A stretch of 64,000 bases of DNA from Curtobacterium sp. VKM Ac-2922 (GTDB lineage Bacteria > Actinomycetota > Actinomycetes > Actinomycetales > Microbacteriaceae), in NCBI RefSeq assembly GCF_022815645.1, contig NZ_JALGRO010000008.1, forward strand, positions 124,001 through 188,000, written 5' to 3'. Each line of letters starts with the position of its first letter. Positions within the stretch are counted from its first letter, which is position 1. The notes beneath the pieces are model-generated. The model was not told where the DNA came from. It did no database searches and saw only the letters and a list, made by a program, of their open reading frames with translations. Position numbers and translations under genes: made by a program. Positions 30,123 through 38,922 of the stretch are shown in pieces.

Positions 30123-30645
30123 CGGACGACGAGGGACCGCCAGACCTGTCCCCGATCGCGCAGCAGCTCGCTGCCGTCAGTCCTCGGGCAGCGGCGAGGG
30201 CAAGCGACCGGTCACGTTTGTCATCCTCGTCGAAGTGCTCCGCGACCGTGCCGTCGTAGGTGCCGGAACGCACGTGCACCCGCGGACCGCCGTTCGGTGT
30301 GAAGCCGAACCGCCCAGCGATCGACTCGCTGACCGGCTGCCAGGCGAGCGAGGCGAGCATCGGCTCGATCGCGTTCTCGCGGCACCACGACACCACTGTG
30401 TCCGTGCCCTCGATCACCGGCAGCTCCGCCAACCAGCCCTCGACCTCCGACACCCGGTGGCCGCGCCACCCACGGGCGTCGATCGCACTGACCTGCTGGT
30501 TGGACAGCTCACCGGACGCGTACGCCGCTTCGGCGGCGTCCAGTTCGCGCTGGTGACCGAACCGACCAGCCAGGAAGCTGCTGCTCGACATCCAGGGGAC
30601 CAGGGTCCCGTCGATGTCGAAGAACACGATGCCGCGGATCGTCAC
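30100..30645 (-). CDS. HAD-family phosphatase, C-terminally truncated
   Basis: 181-residue HAD hydrolase. Motif I is clear (FFDIDGTLVPW), and the cap region is similar to phosphoserine phosphatase-like proteins. The last motif reads AIGDRSGG instead of GDxxxD, and the protein stops about 12 residues later, about 40 residues short. The 3' end overlaps the fic 3' end by 23 bases on the other strand, so the truncation coincides with the edge of the Fic module. GTG overlaps the stop of the carbamoyltransferase gene. Probably non-functional or altered. Confidence 0.72.
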   Translation of the reverse strand: MTIRGIVFFDIDGTLVPWMSSSSFLAGRFGHQRELDAAEAAYASGELSNQQVSAIDARGWRGHRVSEVEGWLAELPVIEGTDTVVSWCRENAIEPMLASLAWQPVSESIAGRFGFTPNGGPRVHVRSGTYDGTVAEHFDEDDKRDRSLALAAARGLTAASCCAIGDRSGGPSSSVTLRSPR

Positions 30646-31481
30646 AGGGCGGAGGTGGTCCCGCTGATACCGAGGCAGTGAGCGAGGACGGCTTGCTGGA
30701 CCGGTAGCAGCGCCTCCTTGAAGTGATGACCGACGAAGGCCGGATGTGCGACCGCGTCTGCGCTCACCTCGCGTCCTCGGAAGAACGGTGGGCACGGCGC
30801 CAAGCGGACGCCGACCGGAGCCGTGTCCAGGAGATCCGCCGTCACCCGGTAGGGCTCGAGCTGCTGCGCGTGGCGTCCGGGCCCGTCGGTCAGCACGACG
30901 TCGGCCGAGCGGATCGCGGTCGTCAGGTCGCCGTTCCAGCGGGCTCTCGGACTCTGGAGGCCGTCCGGGCAGCACTGCACCAGGTCGAGACCGAGCACGT
31001 GGGCGGCTTCCTGCCACGCTCGGCTGATGTTGCCGTCCGCGCCGACGAACAGGAACCGCTGGTCCTGCAAGGGCCGCTCCGAGCGCAGCGCGAACAGGTC
31101 GGCCAGCACCTCGCACGGGTGGTTCTCACCGGTCATCGCGTTGACGACCGGAACGGTTCCAGCAGCCGACAACGCCTCGAGCACCTCGAGGTCGTCGTGC
31201 CGGGCGATGACGATGTCCACCCAGTTGGCGAGGTAGCCGGCGACGTCCGACAGCGCCTCGTCCTTGTCGAGGGTGGTCGACGGCAGGACGATCGGCTGCA
31301 GGCCCATCAGCGACGCGCCACGCTCGAAGGTCACCCTGGTCCGCAGGCTCGTGGGCGGGAAGAACATGACCGCGCATCCCTCGGTCACCGGCCCCGATCC
31401 GTCGCGATAGGCGGCAGCCAGTGCGAACACCTGCTCGATGTCGTCGGTCGTCCAGTCGTCCAGTCGGATCAGGGAACGCAT
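30642..31481 (-). CDS. Ornithine carbamoyltransferase-like protein
   Basis: 279-residue member of the aspartate/ornithine carbamoyltransferase family, shorter than typical OTC (310-335). The carbamoyl-phosphate motif is SLRTRVTFERG (S-x-R-T-R) and HPCEVLADLF replaces the usual HPxQ; LAPCPPFFRGREVSADAV matches the HCLPAHRGEEV region. The ornithine-binding D-x-x-x-SMG loop is not recognisable (VLTDGPGRHA). So the second substrate may not be ornithine. It is followed by the HAD gene with a four-base overlap and has a TACGGT leaderless promoter. No arginine genes are nearby. Confidence 0.78.
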   Translation of the reverse strand: MRSLIRLDDWTTDDIEQVFALAAAYRDGSGPVTEGCAVMFFPPTSLRTRVTFERGASLMGLQPIVLPSTTLDKDEALSDVAGYLANWVDIVIARHDDLEVLEALSAAGTVPVVNAMTGENHPCEVLADLFALRSERPLQDQRFLFVGADGNISRAWQEAAHVLGLDLVQCCPDGLQSPRARWNGDLTTAIRSADVVLTDGPGRHAQQLEPYRVTADLLDTAPVGVRLAPCPPFFRGREVSADAVAHPAFVGHHFKEALLPVQQAVLAHCLGISGTTSAL

Positions 31482-31552
31482 CCCACCACCGTACGGGCGG
31501 GCGGGTTGACACCCGTCCGTGCCGTCAGCGCCACGCGCCTACGCTCCGCAGG

Positions 31553-32404
31553 ATGACGGACGAACGACGACGCGAACTCGGCACGCGTGACGCACCGGTC
31601 GAGGACGAGCTCGTGGAGTCGTTCGAGGCAACCGTGGAAGAGGGCGCGGAGCGGCTGCAGCGCACCCTCCGTGCGACGCTCATCACCGGGTTCTTCGGCG
31701 GGCTCGAGGTCGGACTCGGGGTGATGGCCTACCTGGCGGTGCTGCACGAGACGGACAGCCACCTGCTGGCGGGGTTGGCCTTCGGCATCGGCTTCATCGC
31801 GCTGTACCTGGCGCACAGCGAGCTGTTCACCGAGAACTTCCTGATGCCCGTCGCCGCGGTCGTCGCCCGCGAGGGGAGCGTCCTGCAGCTCGCCAAGCTC
31901 TGGGGCGGGACCCTGCTCGCGAACCTCGCCGGCGGGTGGGTGTTCATGTGGCTGCTCGTCCAGGCGTTCCCCCAGTGGCACGACACCCTCGCCGAGGCCG
32001 GACGCCACTTCATCGACGCGCCGTTCGGGCTGCAGAGCATCGTGCTCGCCGTGCTCGGTGGCAGCACCATCACGCTGATGACCCGGATGCAGCAGGGAAC
32101 CGACTCCGACCCCGCCAAGCTCGTCGCAGCCGTCGCCGGCGGGTTCCTGCTGGCAGGCCTGCAGCTGTTCCACTCGATCCTCGACTCGCTGCTGGTCTTC
32201 GGCGCGATCCAGGGCGGGACGGACATCACGTACGGACAGTGGCTCGGCTGGTTCGGGTACACGCTGCTGTTCAACGTGCTCGGCGGTCTGGTGCTCGTCA
32301 CCGCGCTGCGGCTGGTGCGGACCAAGGAGCTCATGCAGCGCCGTCGCAGCGACTCGCGGGACGACCCCGACCGTGCCGAGCACGAGCAGCCCCCGGCATC
32401 GTGA
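31553..32404 (+). CDS. Formate/nitrite transporter (FNT) family protein
   Basis: 283-residue membrane protein of the FNT channel family with about six helices. Visible blocks include LITGFFGGLEVGLGVMAYLA, LYLAHSELFTENFLMPVAA, KLWGGTLLANLAGGWVF and LQLFHSILDSLLVFGAI. Charged N- and C-terminal tails are cytoplasmic. It could pass formate, nitrite or a similar small anion. TACGCT lies seven bases before the ATG. It is divergent from the carbamoyltransferase gene. Confidence 0.88.
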   Translation: MTDERRRELGTRDAPVEDELVESFEATVEEGAERLQRTLRATLITGFFGGLEVGLGVMAYLAVLHETDSHLLAGLAFGIGFIALYLAHSELFTENFLMPVAAVVAREGSVLQLAKLWGGTLLANLAGGWVFMWLLVQAFPQWHDTLAEAGRHFIDAPFGLQSIVLAVLGGSTITLMTRMQQGTDSDPAKLVAAVAGGFLLAGLQLFHSILDSLLVFGAIQGGTDITYGQWLGWFGYTLLFNVLGGLVLVTALRLVRTKELMQRRRSDSRDDPDRAEHEQPPAS

Positions 32405-32474
32405 CCGGACGTCGGCGCGTCATCGTTCGTCACCATGCGTGACGCACGCCGCGACCCGCCGTAGCGTCGCGATC

Positions 32475-33926
32475 GTGACGGAGCCCACGAACCCCACCGA
32501 GCCCACGAACCCCACCGAGCCCACGAACCCCACCGAGCCGCCCCGGCAGATCCGGTTCAACGCGTTCGACATGAACTGTGTCGCGCACCAGGCCTCCGGG
32601 CTGTGGCGGCACCCCCGCGACCGGTCGCGGAACTACCGCGACCTGACGTACTGGACCGAGCTGGCGAAGACGCTGGAGCGCGGTGCGTTCGACGGCATCT
32701 TCATCGCCGACGTGCTCGGCACCTACGACGTCTACGGTGACTCGAACGAGGCGGCACTGCGGACCGGGTCACAGGTCCCCGTGAACGACCCGATCCTGCT
32801 GGTGTCGGCGATGGCCTCGGTGACCGAGCACCTGGGCTTCGGCATCACCGCCGGCACCGCGTACGAGCACCCGTACCCGTTCGCCCGCCGCGTCTCGACG
32901 CTCGACCACCTGACCAGGGGTCGCGTCGGCTGGAACGTCGTGACGGGCTACCTGCCGAGTGCCGCGCGCAACATGGGGCAGACCGACCAGCTCAGCCACG
33001 ACGACCGGTACGACGTGGCCGACGAGTACCTCGAGGTCCTCTACAAGCTGTGGGAGGGGTCGTGGGAGGACGACGCCGTGGTCGAGGACCGCGAGACGGG
33101 CGTCTTCACCGACCCGGCGAAGGTGCACCCGATCGAGCACCACGGCACGCACTTCGACGTGCCCGGCATCCACCTGTCCGAGCCGTCCGTCCAGCGCACG
33201 CCGGTGATCTACCAGGCCGGAGCGTCGCCGCGGGGCATCGCCTTCGCGGCCGAGAACGCCGAGGCGATCTTCGTCGGGGCGCCGACCCTGCCGCAGCTCG
33301 CCGCCACGGTCACCAAGATCCGCGACGCGCTCGAGGCCGCGGGTCGTGACCGGTACGCGGCCAAGATCTACACGCTGCTCACCGTCATCACCGACGCCAC
33401 CGACGAGCTCGCCCGGGCGAAGTACGAGGACTACCTGTCGTACGCGTCCGAACTCGGCGCCCTCGTGCTCAACTCCGGCTGGATGGGTGTCGACCTGTCG
33501 CAGTGGGACCTGGACGAACCGCTCGGCGACGTCGAGTCGAACGCGATCCAGTCGGCGGCGGCGAACATCTCGGCGGCGACCGGCGAGGACGGCAGCGCCT
33601 GGACGATCCGCGACCTGGCCCGGCACACCGCGATCGGTGGACTCGGACCGGTGGCCGTCGGCGGGGGAGCGACCATCGCCGAGCAGCTGCTCGACATCCA
33701 GCGACAGACGGACGTCGACGGGTTCAACCTGGCCTACGCCGTGACGCCCGGCACGTGGGAGGACGTCATCGAGTTCGTCATCCCCGAGCTCCGCGCCCGC
33801 GGCGCCTACCCCACCGAGTACGTCGAAGGGTCGCTCCGCCACAAGCTGCACGGTCGCGGGGACCGGCTGCCCGACGAGCACCGCGGCGCCGGCTACCGGA
33901 TCGCCAGCGACGCGGTCGTAGGCTGA
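32475..33926 (+). CDS. NtaA/SnaA/DszA-type FMN-dependent monooxygenase
   Basis: 483-residue flavin monooxygenase of the bacterial luciferase-like group that includes nitrilotriacetate and dibenzothiophene-sulfone monooxygenases. Signature regions are FNAFDMNCVAHQASGLWRHP, GAFDGIFIADVLGTYDVY, GRVGWNVVTGYLPSAARNMG and VIYQAGASPRGIAFAAENAE. A separate FMN reductase is needed. The N-terminus carries three perfect PTNPTE repeats encoded by 18-bp units. GTG at 32475 follows TAGCGT by seven bases. Substrate unknown; the GNAT gene follows immediately. Confidence 0.9.
   Translation: MTEPTNPTEPTNPTEPTNPTEPPRQIRFNAFDMNCVAHQASGLWRHPRDRSRNYRDLTYWTELAKTLERGAFDGIFIADVLGTYDVYGDSNEAALRTGSQVPVNDPILLVSAMASVTEHLGFGITAGTAYEHPYPFARRVSTLDHLTRGRVGWNVVTGYLPSAARNMGQTDQLSHDDRYDVADEYLEVLYKLWEGSWEDDAVVEDRETGVFTDPAKVHPIEHHGTHFDVPGIHLSEPSVQRTPVIYQAGASPRGIAFAAENAEAIFVGAPTLPQLAATVTKIRDALEAAGRDRYAAKIYTLLTVITDATDELARAKYEDYLSYASELGALVLNSGWMGVDLSQWDLDEPLGDVESNAIQSAAANISAATGEDGSAWTIRDLARHTAIGGLGPVAVGGGATIAEQLLDIQRQTDVDGFNLAYAVTPGTWEDVIEFVIPELRARGAYPTEYVEGSLRHKLHGRGDRLPDEHRGAGYRIASDAVVG
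32481..32534 (+). repeat. Three perfect 18-bp direct repeats inside the monooxygenase gene
   Basis: The unit GAGCCCACGAACCCCACC occurs three times head-to-tail and encodes EPTNPT each time near the N-terminus. Being in-frame and outside the flavin domain, copy number could vary without damage. Confidence 0.95.
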
Positions 33927-33930
33927 CCGG

Positions 33931-34422
33931 GTGATCGAGTCGTCCGTGGTCGTGCGTGCCGCAACCCCGGACGACGTCGACGCCTGCATCGACCTGTGGT
34001 GCGCAGCCGTCGCTGCGCGAGACGGTGTTCCCGAGCACCCGGCCGTCCGGGATCGTGCCGCGTCGAAGTTCGCCGCCCCGCGCGTGGAACTGCTCGTCGC
34101 TGACGGCCCCGTCGGTGCACTCGACGGCTTCGTCCTGGTCACGGAACCGGGGACCGGACGCCCGACCGACCCAGCGGACGCCGCGTACCTGTCGCTGCTG
34201 GCCGTGCGGCCCGAGGTGCAGGCGTACGGCGTCGGTCGGCGCCTGCTGATCGAGGCCGTCACAGCGGCACACACCGCCGGACACCCGGCCGTCGCGTTGC
34301 ACGTGCTGGCGGACAACCTCCGTGCGGTCCGGCTCTACGAGGCCGCGGGCTTCCACCCGACGGGCCACGAGTTCCCGCACGCCGTGACGGGCGTCCCGAC
34401 CCGCACCTACGTCACCCGCTGA
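33931..34422 (+). CDS. GNAT-family acetyltransferase
   Basis: 163-residue N-acetyltransferase. The acetyl-CoA region is LSLLAVRPEVQAYGVGRRLLIEAV, followed by LHVLADNLRAVRLYEAAGFHPTGHE, the usual C-terminal signature. The start is GTG at 33931, six bases after TAGGCT, so the gene has its own leaderless promoter although it begins only four bases after the monooxygenase stop. Acceptor substrate unknown. A strong hairpin follows the stop codon directly. Confidence 0.9.
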   Translation: MIESSVVVRAATPDDVDACIDLWCAAVAARDGVPEHPAVRDRAASKFAAPRVELLVADGPVGALDGFVLVTEPGTGRPTDPADAAYLSLLAVRPEVQAYGVGRRLLIEAVTAAHTAGHPAVALHVLADNLRAVRLYEAAGFHPTGHEFPHAVTGVPTRTYVTR

Positions 34423-34467
34423 CGGACAGGAGGCCCCGGGGCCGCTGGCACCGGGCCTCCTGTCCGT
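34422..34467. terminator. Hairpin after the GNAT gene
   Basis: ACGGACAGGAGGCCCC pairs with GGGCCTCCTGTCCGT around GGGGCCGCTGGCACC. The GNAT stop codon runs into it. It also lies at the 3' end of the small minus-strand gene, so it can serve both convergent transcripts. Confidence 0.8.
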
Positions 34468-34469
34468 GT

Positions 34470-34730
34470 TCACGTGCGCCGCGCCGGGGGCGACCTGGCC
34501 CACCGGTCCGCCGACGAGGCGTCGTCGAGCCGCACCGGCCGCGGCGGCTGCTCGCCGTCACCGGGACGGACGGGACCGTCCGACGGTGTCGGCCGGGGCG
34601 CGAGACCGGTCGTCGTGCGGAACCCGTCGCGGACCACCTTCGCGAAGAGCGCGTCGACGATGACGGACTCGGCGTCCCGGAGCAGCGCGTCGTCGACCTC
34701 GGGCGGCTGCACGGCTGCCACGAGTTCCAC
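34470..34730 (-). CDS. Small hypothetical protein downstream of hsp20
   Basis: 86-residue protein starting at GTG 34730 (MELVAAVQPPEVDDALLRDAESVIVDALFAK in part), with a proline- and arginine-rich C-terminus. No known domain. It begins 21 bases after the hsp20 stop on the same strand and has GGGAGC upstream, so it is probably the second gene of a heat-shock operon. Coding support is moderate: codon usage fits, but the tail is low complexity and the end lies beside the terminator. Confidence 0.55.
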   Translation of the reverse strand: MELVAAVQPPEVDDALLRDAESVIVDALFAKVVRDGFRTTTGLAPRPTPSDGPVRPGDGEQPPRPVRLDDASSADRWARSPPARRT

Positions 34731-34751
34731 GGTCGCTCCCTGGTTGCGGGA

Positions 34752-35183
34752 TCAGCCGGCGAGGGCCTGCTGGTCGGTCGGCGCGCCGCTCGTGACCTGG
34801 ATCTTCCGGGGCTTCGCCTTCGGGGTGACCGGGATCACGAGGGACAGCACGCCGTTGTCGTAGTGCGCGGAGATGGCATCGGAGTCGACGCCCTCGCCCA
34901 GGCTGAACTGGCGCAGGTACGAGCCGTGCGGGCGTTCCCGCAGCAGCCACCCGCCGCCGTCGGTCTGACCGGGGGCGGTGCGCTCGGCGCGGATCGTGAG
35001 CAGCTGCCCGTCGACGTTGATGTCGACGGAACCCGGGTCGATGCCGGGCAGGTCGGCGTTGAGCACGTACTGGTCGCCGTCGCGGTGCAGGTCGACCGGC
35101 ATCGGCCTGAGCGTCTGGCGGCCACCCAGCAGGGCGCCGGTCAGGCGGTCGAGTTCCGAGAGAGGATCGAACGTCACAGCCAT
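34752..35183 (-). CDS. Hsp20/alpha-crystallin small heat-shock protein
   Basis: 143-residue ATP-independent chaperone. The alpha-crystallin domain includes MPVDLHRDGDQYVLNADLPG, VDGQLLTIRAER, the segment GSYLRQFSLGEGVDSDAISAHYDNGVLSLVIPV and ends with the family motif PKAKPRKIQV. It holds unfolding proteins in the cytoplasm. AAGGGG precedes the ATG with a long spacer. I looked for a HAIR (HspR) operator in the 137 bases upstream and did not find one. Confidence 0.94.
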   Translation of the reverse strand: MAVTFDPLSELDRLTGALLGGRQTLRPMPVDLHRDGDQYVLNADLPGIDPGSVDINVDGQLLTIRAERTAPGQTDGGGWLLRERPHGSYLRQFSLGEGVDSDAISAHYDNGVLSLVIPVTPKAKPRKIQVTSGAPTDQQALAG

Positions 35184-35320
35184 GATGAAGATGTCCCCTT
35201 CCTGATGTCGAGTTGTGGTGTCCGGGGGTTCGTCACCGGGCACGATCAGACGGTAACGCCGTCGCGGATCCGGTTCCTCGAACGGTGCTGGAACATCGCT
35301 TCGAGCTCGCTCGGAACGCC

Positions 35321-35893
35321 TCAGACCCGCCACTTCGGACGCGGGGCGGCGAGCTCGCCGGCCTGCATCGTCGGGTAGGTGATGAGTTCGAGCGTCGAGC
35401 CCCACGGCGTGCCGACGTAGACGAACCGGTTGCCGCAGCCGCTCTCGTTCCCGCCCAGGTCCCGGGGCTCGGCGTAGCGCCGGCCACCCACGGACTCGAC
35501 CCGGGCGAGTGCCGCGTCGAGGTCGTCCACGTAGAAGGCGACGTGCTGCCAACCGAGGTCGCTCGGTCGGGCGGCACCACGCTGGCCGCGCCCGTGGTAC
35601 TCGAACAGCTCGAGCCCGGGACCGTTCGGCAGCGCGAGCATCCGCAGCGCCCCCTGGGCCATCGTGTGCGGGATGCCCAGACGCTGCTGCACGTCGCGTG
35701 TCCTGCGGACCGGTTCGCTGCGCAGGAAGCGGTCGTACAGGACGACGGCGTCGAACCCGCGGACGAAGAAGTCGGTCGCGGTGTCGATGTCGGGCACGGT
35801 GAGCCCGATGTGGTCGATGCCTCGGATCGTCCCGGTGGGGACGGCTGCGGCGGACGCGGCGGTGGATGGTGCGCGCGGTGCAGTGGTCGTCAT
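35321..35893 (-). CDS. VOC-family (glyoxalase-like) protein
   Basis: 190-residue protein of the vicinal oxygen chelate superfamily. Two beta-alpha-beta-beta-beta modules are visible: IRGIDHIGLTVPDIDTATDFF and LGWQHVAFYVDDLDAALARV, with metal-ligand candidates His and Glu (FEYHG, TLELITYP). Such proteins are lactoylglutathione lyases, dioxygenases or resistance proteins; this one is not assignable. GGGGAGA precedes the ATG at 35893. A GTGATC palindrome lies about 100 bases upstream. Confidence 0.85.
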   Translation of the reverse strand: MTTTAPRAPSTAASAAAVPTGTIRGIDHIGLTVPDIDTATDFFVRGFDAVVLYDRFLRSEPVRRTRDVQQRLGIPHTMAQGALRMLALPNGPGLELFEYHGRGQRGAARPSDLGWQHVAFYVDDLDAALARVESVGGRRYAEPRDLGGNESGCGNRFVYVGTPWGSTLELITYPTMQAGELAAPRPKWRV

Positions 35894-35991
35894 GGCCGTC
35901 TCCCCGGACGTCGGCTGTGGTGGACTCGACGAGTAGACCGCCTGGTCCGCCGAGCGGCAACGGGAGTCGGTGCGCCGTGCGGGGAACCGTC

Positions 35992-36009
35992 GTGATCCTG
36001 CGTGATCAC
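35992..36009. promoter_or_regulatory. GTGATC-N6-GATCAC inverted repeat
   Basis: Six-base complementary arms separated by six bases, upstream of the VOC gene and downstream of the permease gene. It resembles a transcription factor site for the VOC gene; no adjacent regulator explains it. Confidence 0.4.
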
Positions 36010-36039
36010 CACTCACTGAGCAGGCGTACAGCGCACCCG

Positions 36040-37476
36040 TCAGTCGGCGGCGAGCAGGGGAACCAGGCGTTGCCGCAGCGCGAGCACGGTCGGGACGACG
36101 GTCGCGAGCGCCACCAGCACGAACGCGGTCAGACACATCACCGACAGCACCGGGATGCCGAAGTCCGGCCGGACCAGCGGGTGCCCCGACGCGAGCACCG
36201 TCGTCAGTCCGACCCCGACGACCAGCACGACCACGACGGCCTCGATCAGGGCGGTCCCGGTCAGGACGACCGCCTCGGACAACGCCGTCAGCACGACCCC
36301 GCCGTGCGTGCCCCCGGCCGAGCGGATGAGCGCGTGCTCACGGTCACGCACGCTGCTCGACATGGACACGCTCGCCGTGGCGCCGCCGAGAGCGGTGGCG
36401 ATGGCGCCGCCGACCAGCAGGACGAGCGCCTGCAGGCCGAGCGCGCCACCTGACGCCGGAGCATCCCCGGCACCGGCGGCCGATGCGCTGCCGGTCACCG
36501 TGTCGACCGCGGTGAGCACGGCCGGCAGGGCGATCGCGATCACCATGACGGTCACGGTGCTCGTGCTGCGGGTCAGGTCGTACCGGACGGTGTTGCGCGC
36601 CAGGTACCAGGACGCCGAGCGGCGCGGTGGCACCAGCGCGGTCCAGGACCGGAGGACGAGCGGCGTGAGGACCGGTGCGACGGCGACGACCACGACGACC
36701 GCTGCGAGTGCGCCGTACATCGCGTTCGAGCCGGCGTCGCCGAGCGGGACGGACCCACTCGAACCGATGCCGAGGACGGCGACCGCCAGGGCCGCGACCG
36801 CGAGCACCCAGCGGGTCGCCGTCATCCGGGTGGCCGACCGTGACGGGCCGCGCAGGGCCTCGATGGCGAGCACCCGGCCGGCCGCCCGCGTCGACCGGCG
36901 TGCGCCGAACGACGCGAGCAGGACGACGACCGCGACGCAGCAGAGCGCATCGACGGCGGTGTACACCACCGGGATCCGCGGCAGGCCCGACGCGGACCCG
37001 AGTGCCCAGTCGAGCACCGGCCCGACGAACAGGAACCCCGAGAACCCGCCGACGAGCCCGCCGACCGCGGACACGAGCGCGATCTGCAGCCGGACGACGG
37101 CCGTGATCCGGCGCGGGGACACCCCCGCCAGCTGCCACAGCGCGTACTCGCGACGCTGCAGCTCGACGGTCAGGTTGGTCACGGTGTTGACGACGGACAC
37201 GACCGCGACCGACGTGACCACCACGACGCCCGCGCCCAGGCTGGCGTACGCGGCGAAGAACAGCTGCGCTGCCTGTGCCTGGTCGAAGCCGGGCGGCAGC
37301 TCGGTCAGGCCGGAACTCCGGACCAGGTCGGCGGGGTCGAGTGCGAGCATGTCCACGCCGGTCTGGACGACACCGGCGGCCAGACTGAGCGCCGCACTCG
37401 CGACGATCGCGACGAGCAGGGCGCCGATCCAGATGCGACGGTGGGTGGCCATGCTGGCCAGGGTCAGGCGGATCAC
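36040..37476 (-). CDS. FtsX-like ABC transporter permease, copy 2
   Basis: 478-residue MacB/FtsX-type permease with about ten hydrophobic segments. It aligns through its length with the preceding permease: both have (V/M)IRLTLA near the start, LQRREYALWQLAGVSP, WYLARNTVRYDLTRSTSTVTVM, SSVRDREHALIRSAG and a C-terminal VVPTVLALRQRLVPLLAA. It starts 12 bases after its paralogue, with GAGGGA upstream of the GTG. The two probably form a heterodimer with the ATPase encoded first. Substrates of such exporters are often antimicrobial peptides or lipoproteins. Confidence 0.9.
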   Translation of the reverse strand: MIRLTLASMATHRRIWIGALLVAIVASAALSLAAGVVQTGVDMLALDPADLVRSSGLTELPPGFDQAQAAQLFFAAYASLGAGVVVVTSVAVVSVVNTVTNLTVELQRREYALWQLAGVSPRRITAVVRLQIALVSAVGGLVGGFSGFLFVGPVLDWALGSASGLPRIPVVYTAVDALCCVAVVVLLASFGARRSTRAAGRVLAIEALRGPSRSATRMTATRWVLAVAALAVAVLGIGSSGSVPLGDAGSNAMYGALAAVVVVVAVAPVLTPLVLRSWTALVPPRRSASWYLARNTVRYDLTRSTSTVTVMVIAIALPAVLTAVDTVTGSASAAGAGDAPASGGALGLQALVLLVGGAIATALGGATASVSMSSSVRDREHALIRSAGGTHGGVVLTALSEAVVLTGTALIEAVVVVLVVGVGLTTVLASGHPLVRPDFGIPVLSVMCLTAFVLVALATVVPTVLALRQRLVPLLAAD

Positions 37477-37488
37477 GTCGGTCCCTCC

Positions 37489-38922
37489 TCAGGCTGCCGC
37501 GAGCATCGGCACGAGGCGCTGGCGGAGCGCGAGCAGCGTCGGCACCACCGTGGCCAGGATGACCAGCACCAGCGCGGCACCGAACACGCCGGCGGCCGGT
37601 GGCACGCCGAAGTCCGGGCGGACCGACGGGTTGTGCGCGGCCAGGCTGGCGGCCAGGCCGAAACCGGTGACCAGCAGCACGACGGCGGCCTGCACGAGCG
37701 CGGTGCCGGCGAGGATGACGCCCTCGAACACGGCGGACAGCAGGACGCCGCCGGGGGTGCTGCCGGCGGACCGGACCAGCGCGTGCTCGCGGTCGCGCAC
37801 GCTGCTGGCCATGTACACGTTCGCCGCGACACCGGCCAGGGCGATCACGAGCGCTCCGCCGACCAGCAGCAGCAGGGTCTGGTCGCCGATGATGATGCTC
37901 TGGGAGGCGTCTGGCGTGTCCGGAGTGGCTCCGGTGCTGTTGAAGACCGCGTTGGCCGCTGCCAGTCCGCCGGGCAGCGCGATCGCGATCATCATGACGG
38001 TCACGGTGCTGGTGCTGCGCGTCAGGTCGTACTCTGCGGTGTTGCGGGCGAGGAACCACGAGGACGACAGTCGCGCGGGGACGATCGACGTCCACAGCCG
38101 CAGCAGGGGCGCCGTGACGAGTGGCGCGAGGGCGACGAGCGTGACCGCCGCCGTCAGGGGGAACATCGCCGACGGGACGGCGGCCTGGTCGAGCTGCAGG
38201 TCACCGATCGACAGGCCGTTCGACACCGTCGCCAGCAGCAGCAGGGCGGCCAGGATCCACCGGATGACGGTCATCCGTCCGGCGGCGCGACCGGGACCAC
38301 GGAGTGCCTCGATCGCCTGGACCCGACCGGCGCGGCCCGATGCGCGGAGTGCGCCGAGCACGGCGATGACGACGACGACCAGGGTGGTGAGCACCGCGTC
38401 GAGCGGGTCGTACAGTGGCGCGACCGGCGGGAGCCCGGGCGTTGCCTCGAAGCCCGCCGTGAAGACGCGCGGTGCGACGGCGAAACCGACCACTGTGCCG
38501 ACGGCGGCGCCGACCAGGCTGACCAGGGCGACCTGACCTCGGACGATCGCGGTGATGCGCGCGGGGGAGACGCCGGCGAGCTGCCAGAGCGCGTACTCGC
38601 GACGCTGCAGGTCCACGGCGAGGTTGGTGGTCGTCGCGACGACGACCATCGCGCACACCCCGGAGAACAGGACGATCACGCTGCCGAAGAACACGAAGAA
38701 GTACTGGATCGCGTCGGCAACCTGGCCCACGGCGTCGGCGGGGATGCCGTGCAGCCCTGATTCGTGCACGAGCGCGGCGGCGTCCAGCGTGCCGATGTGG
38801 ATGCCGGTGTGGATGACGGTGGCGGCGAGGCTGAGCGCCAGCCCGGTCACCACGGCGACGATGAGCGTGCCGATCCAGATGCGCCGCTGGGCGAGCATGC
38901 CCGCCAGGGTCAGGCGGATCAT
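37489..38922 (-). CDS. FtsX-like ABC transporter permease, copy 1
   Basis: 477-residue paralogue of the next permease, from an old tandem duplication judged by the shared blocks LQRREYALWQLAGVSP, LTRSTSTVTVM and SSVRDREHAL(V/I)RSAG with divergence between them. An N-terminal helix, a long extracellular loop, and three plus several more helices match the FtsX architecture with duplicated halves. Its ATG overlaps the ATPase stop by four bases. It is expected to export rather than import. Confidence 0.9.
   Translation of the reverse strand: MIRLTLAGMLAQRRIWIGTLIVAVVTGLALSLAATVIHTGIHIGTLDAAALVHESGLHGIPADAVGQVADAIQYFFVFFGSVIVLFSGVCAMVVVATTTNLAVDLQRREYALWQLAGVSPARITAIVRGQVALVSLVGAAVGTVVGFAVAPRVFTAGFEATPGLPPVAPLYDPLDAVLTTLVVVVIAVLGALRASGRAGRVQAIEALRGPGRAAGRMTVIRWILAALLLLATVSNGLSIGDLQLDQAAVPSAMFPLTAAVTLVALAPLVTAPLLRLWTSIVPARLSSSWFLARNTAEYDLTRSTSTVTVMMIAIALPGGLAAANAVFNSTGATPDTPDASQSIIIGDQTLLLLVGGALVIALAGVAANVYMASSVRDREHALVRSAGSTPGGVLLSAVFEGVILAGTALVQAAVVLLVTGFGLAASLAAHNPSVRPDFGVPPAAGVFGAALVLVILATVVPTLLALRQRLVPMLAAA

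Noticed and set aside
35184-35320. HspR (HAIR) operator upstream of the small heat-shock gene
   Set aside because: No CTTGAGT-N7-ACTCAAG-like sequence is present in the gap.
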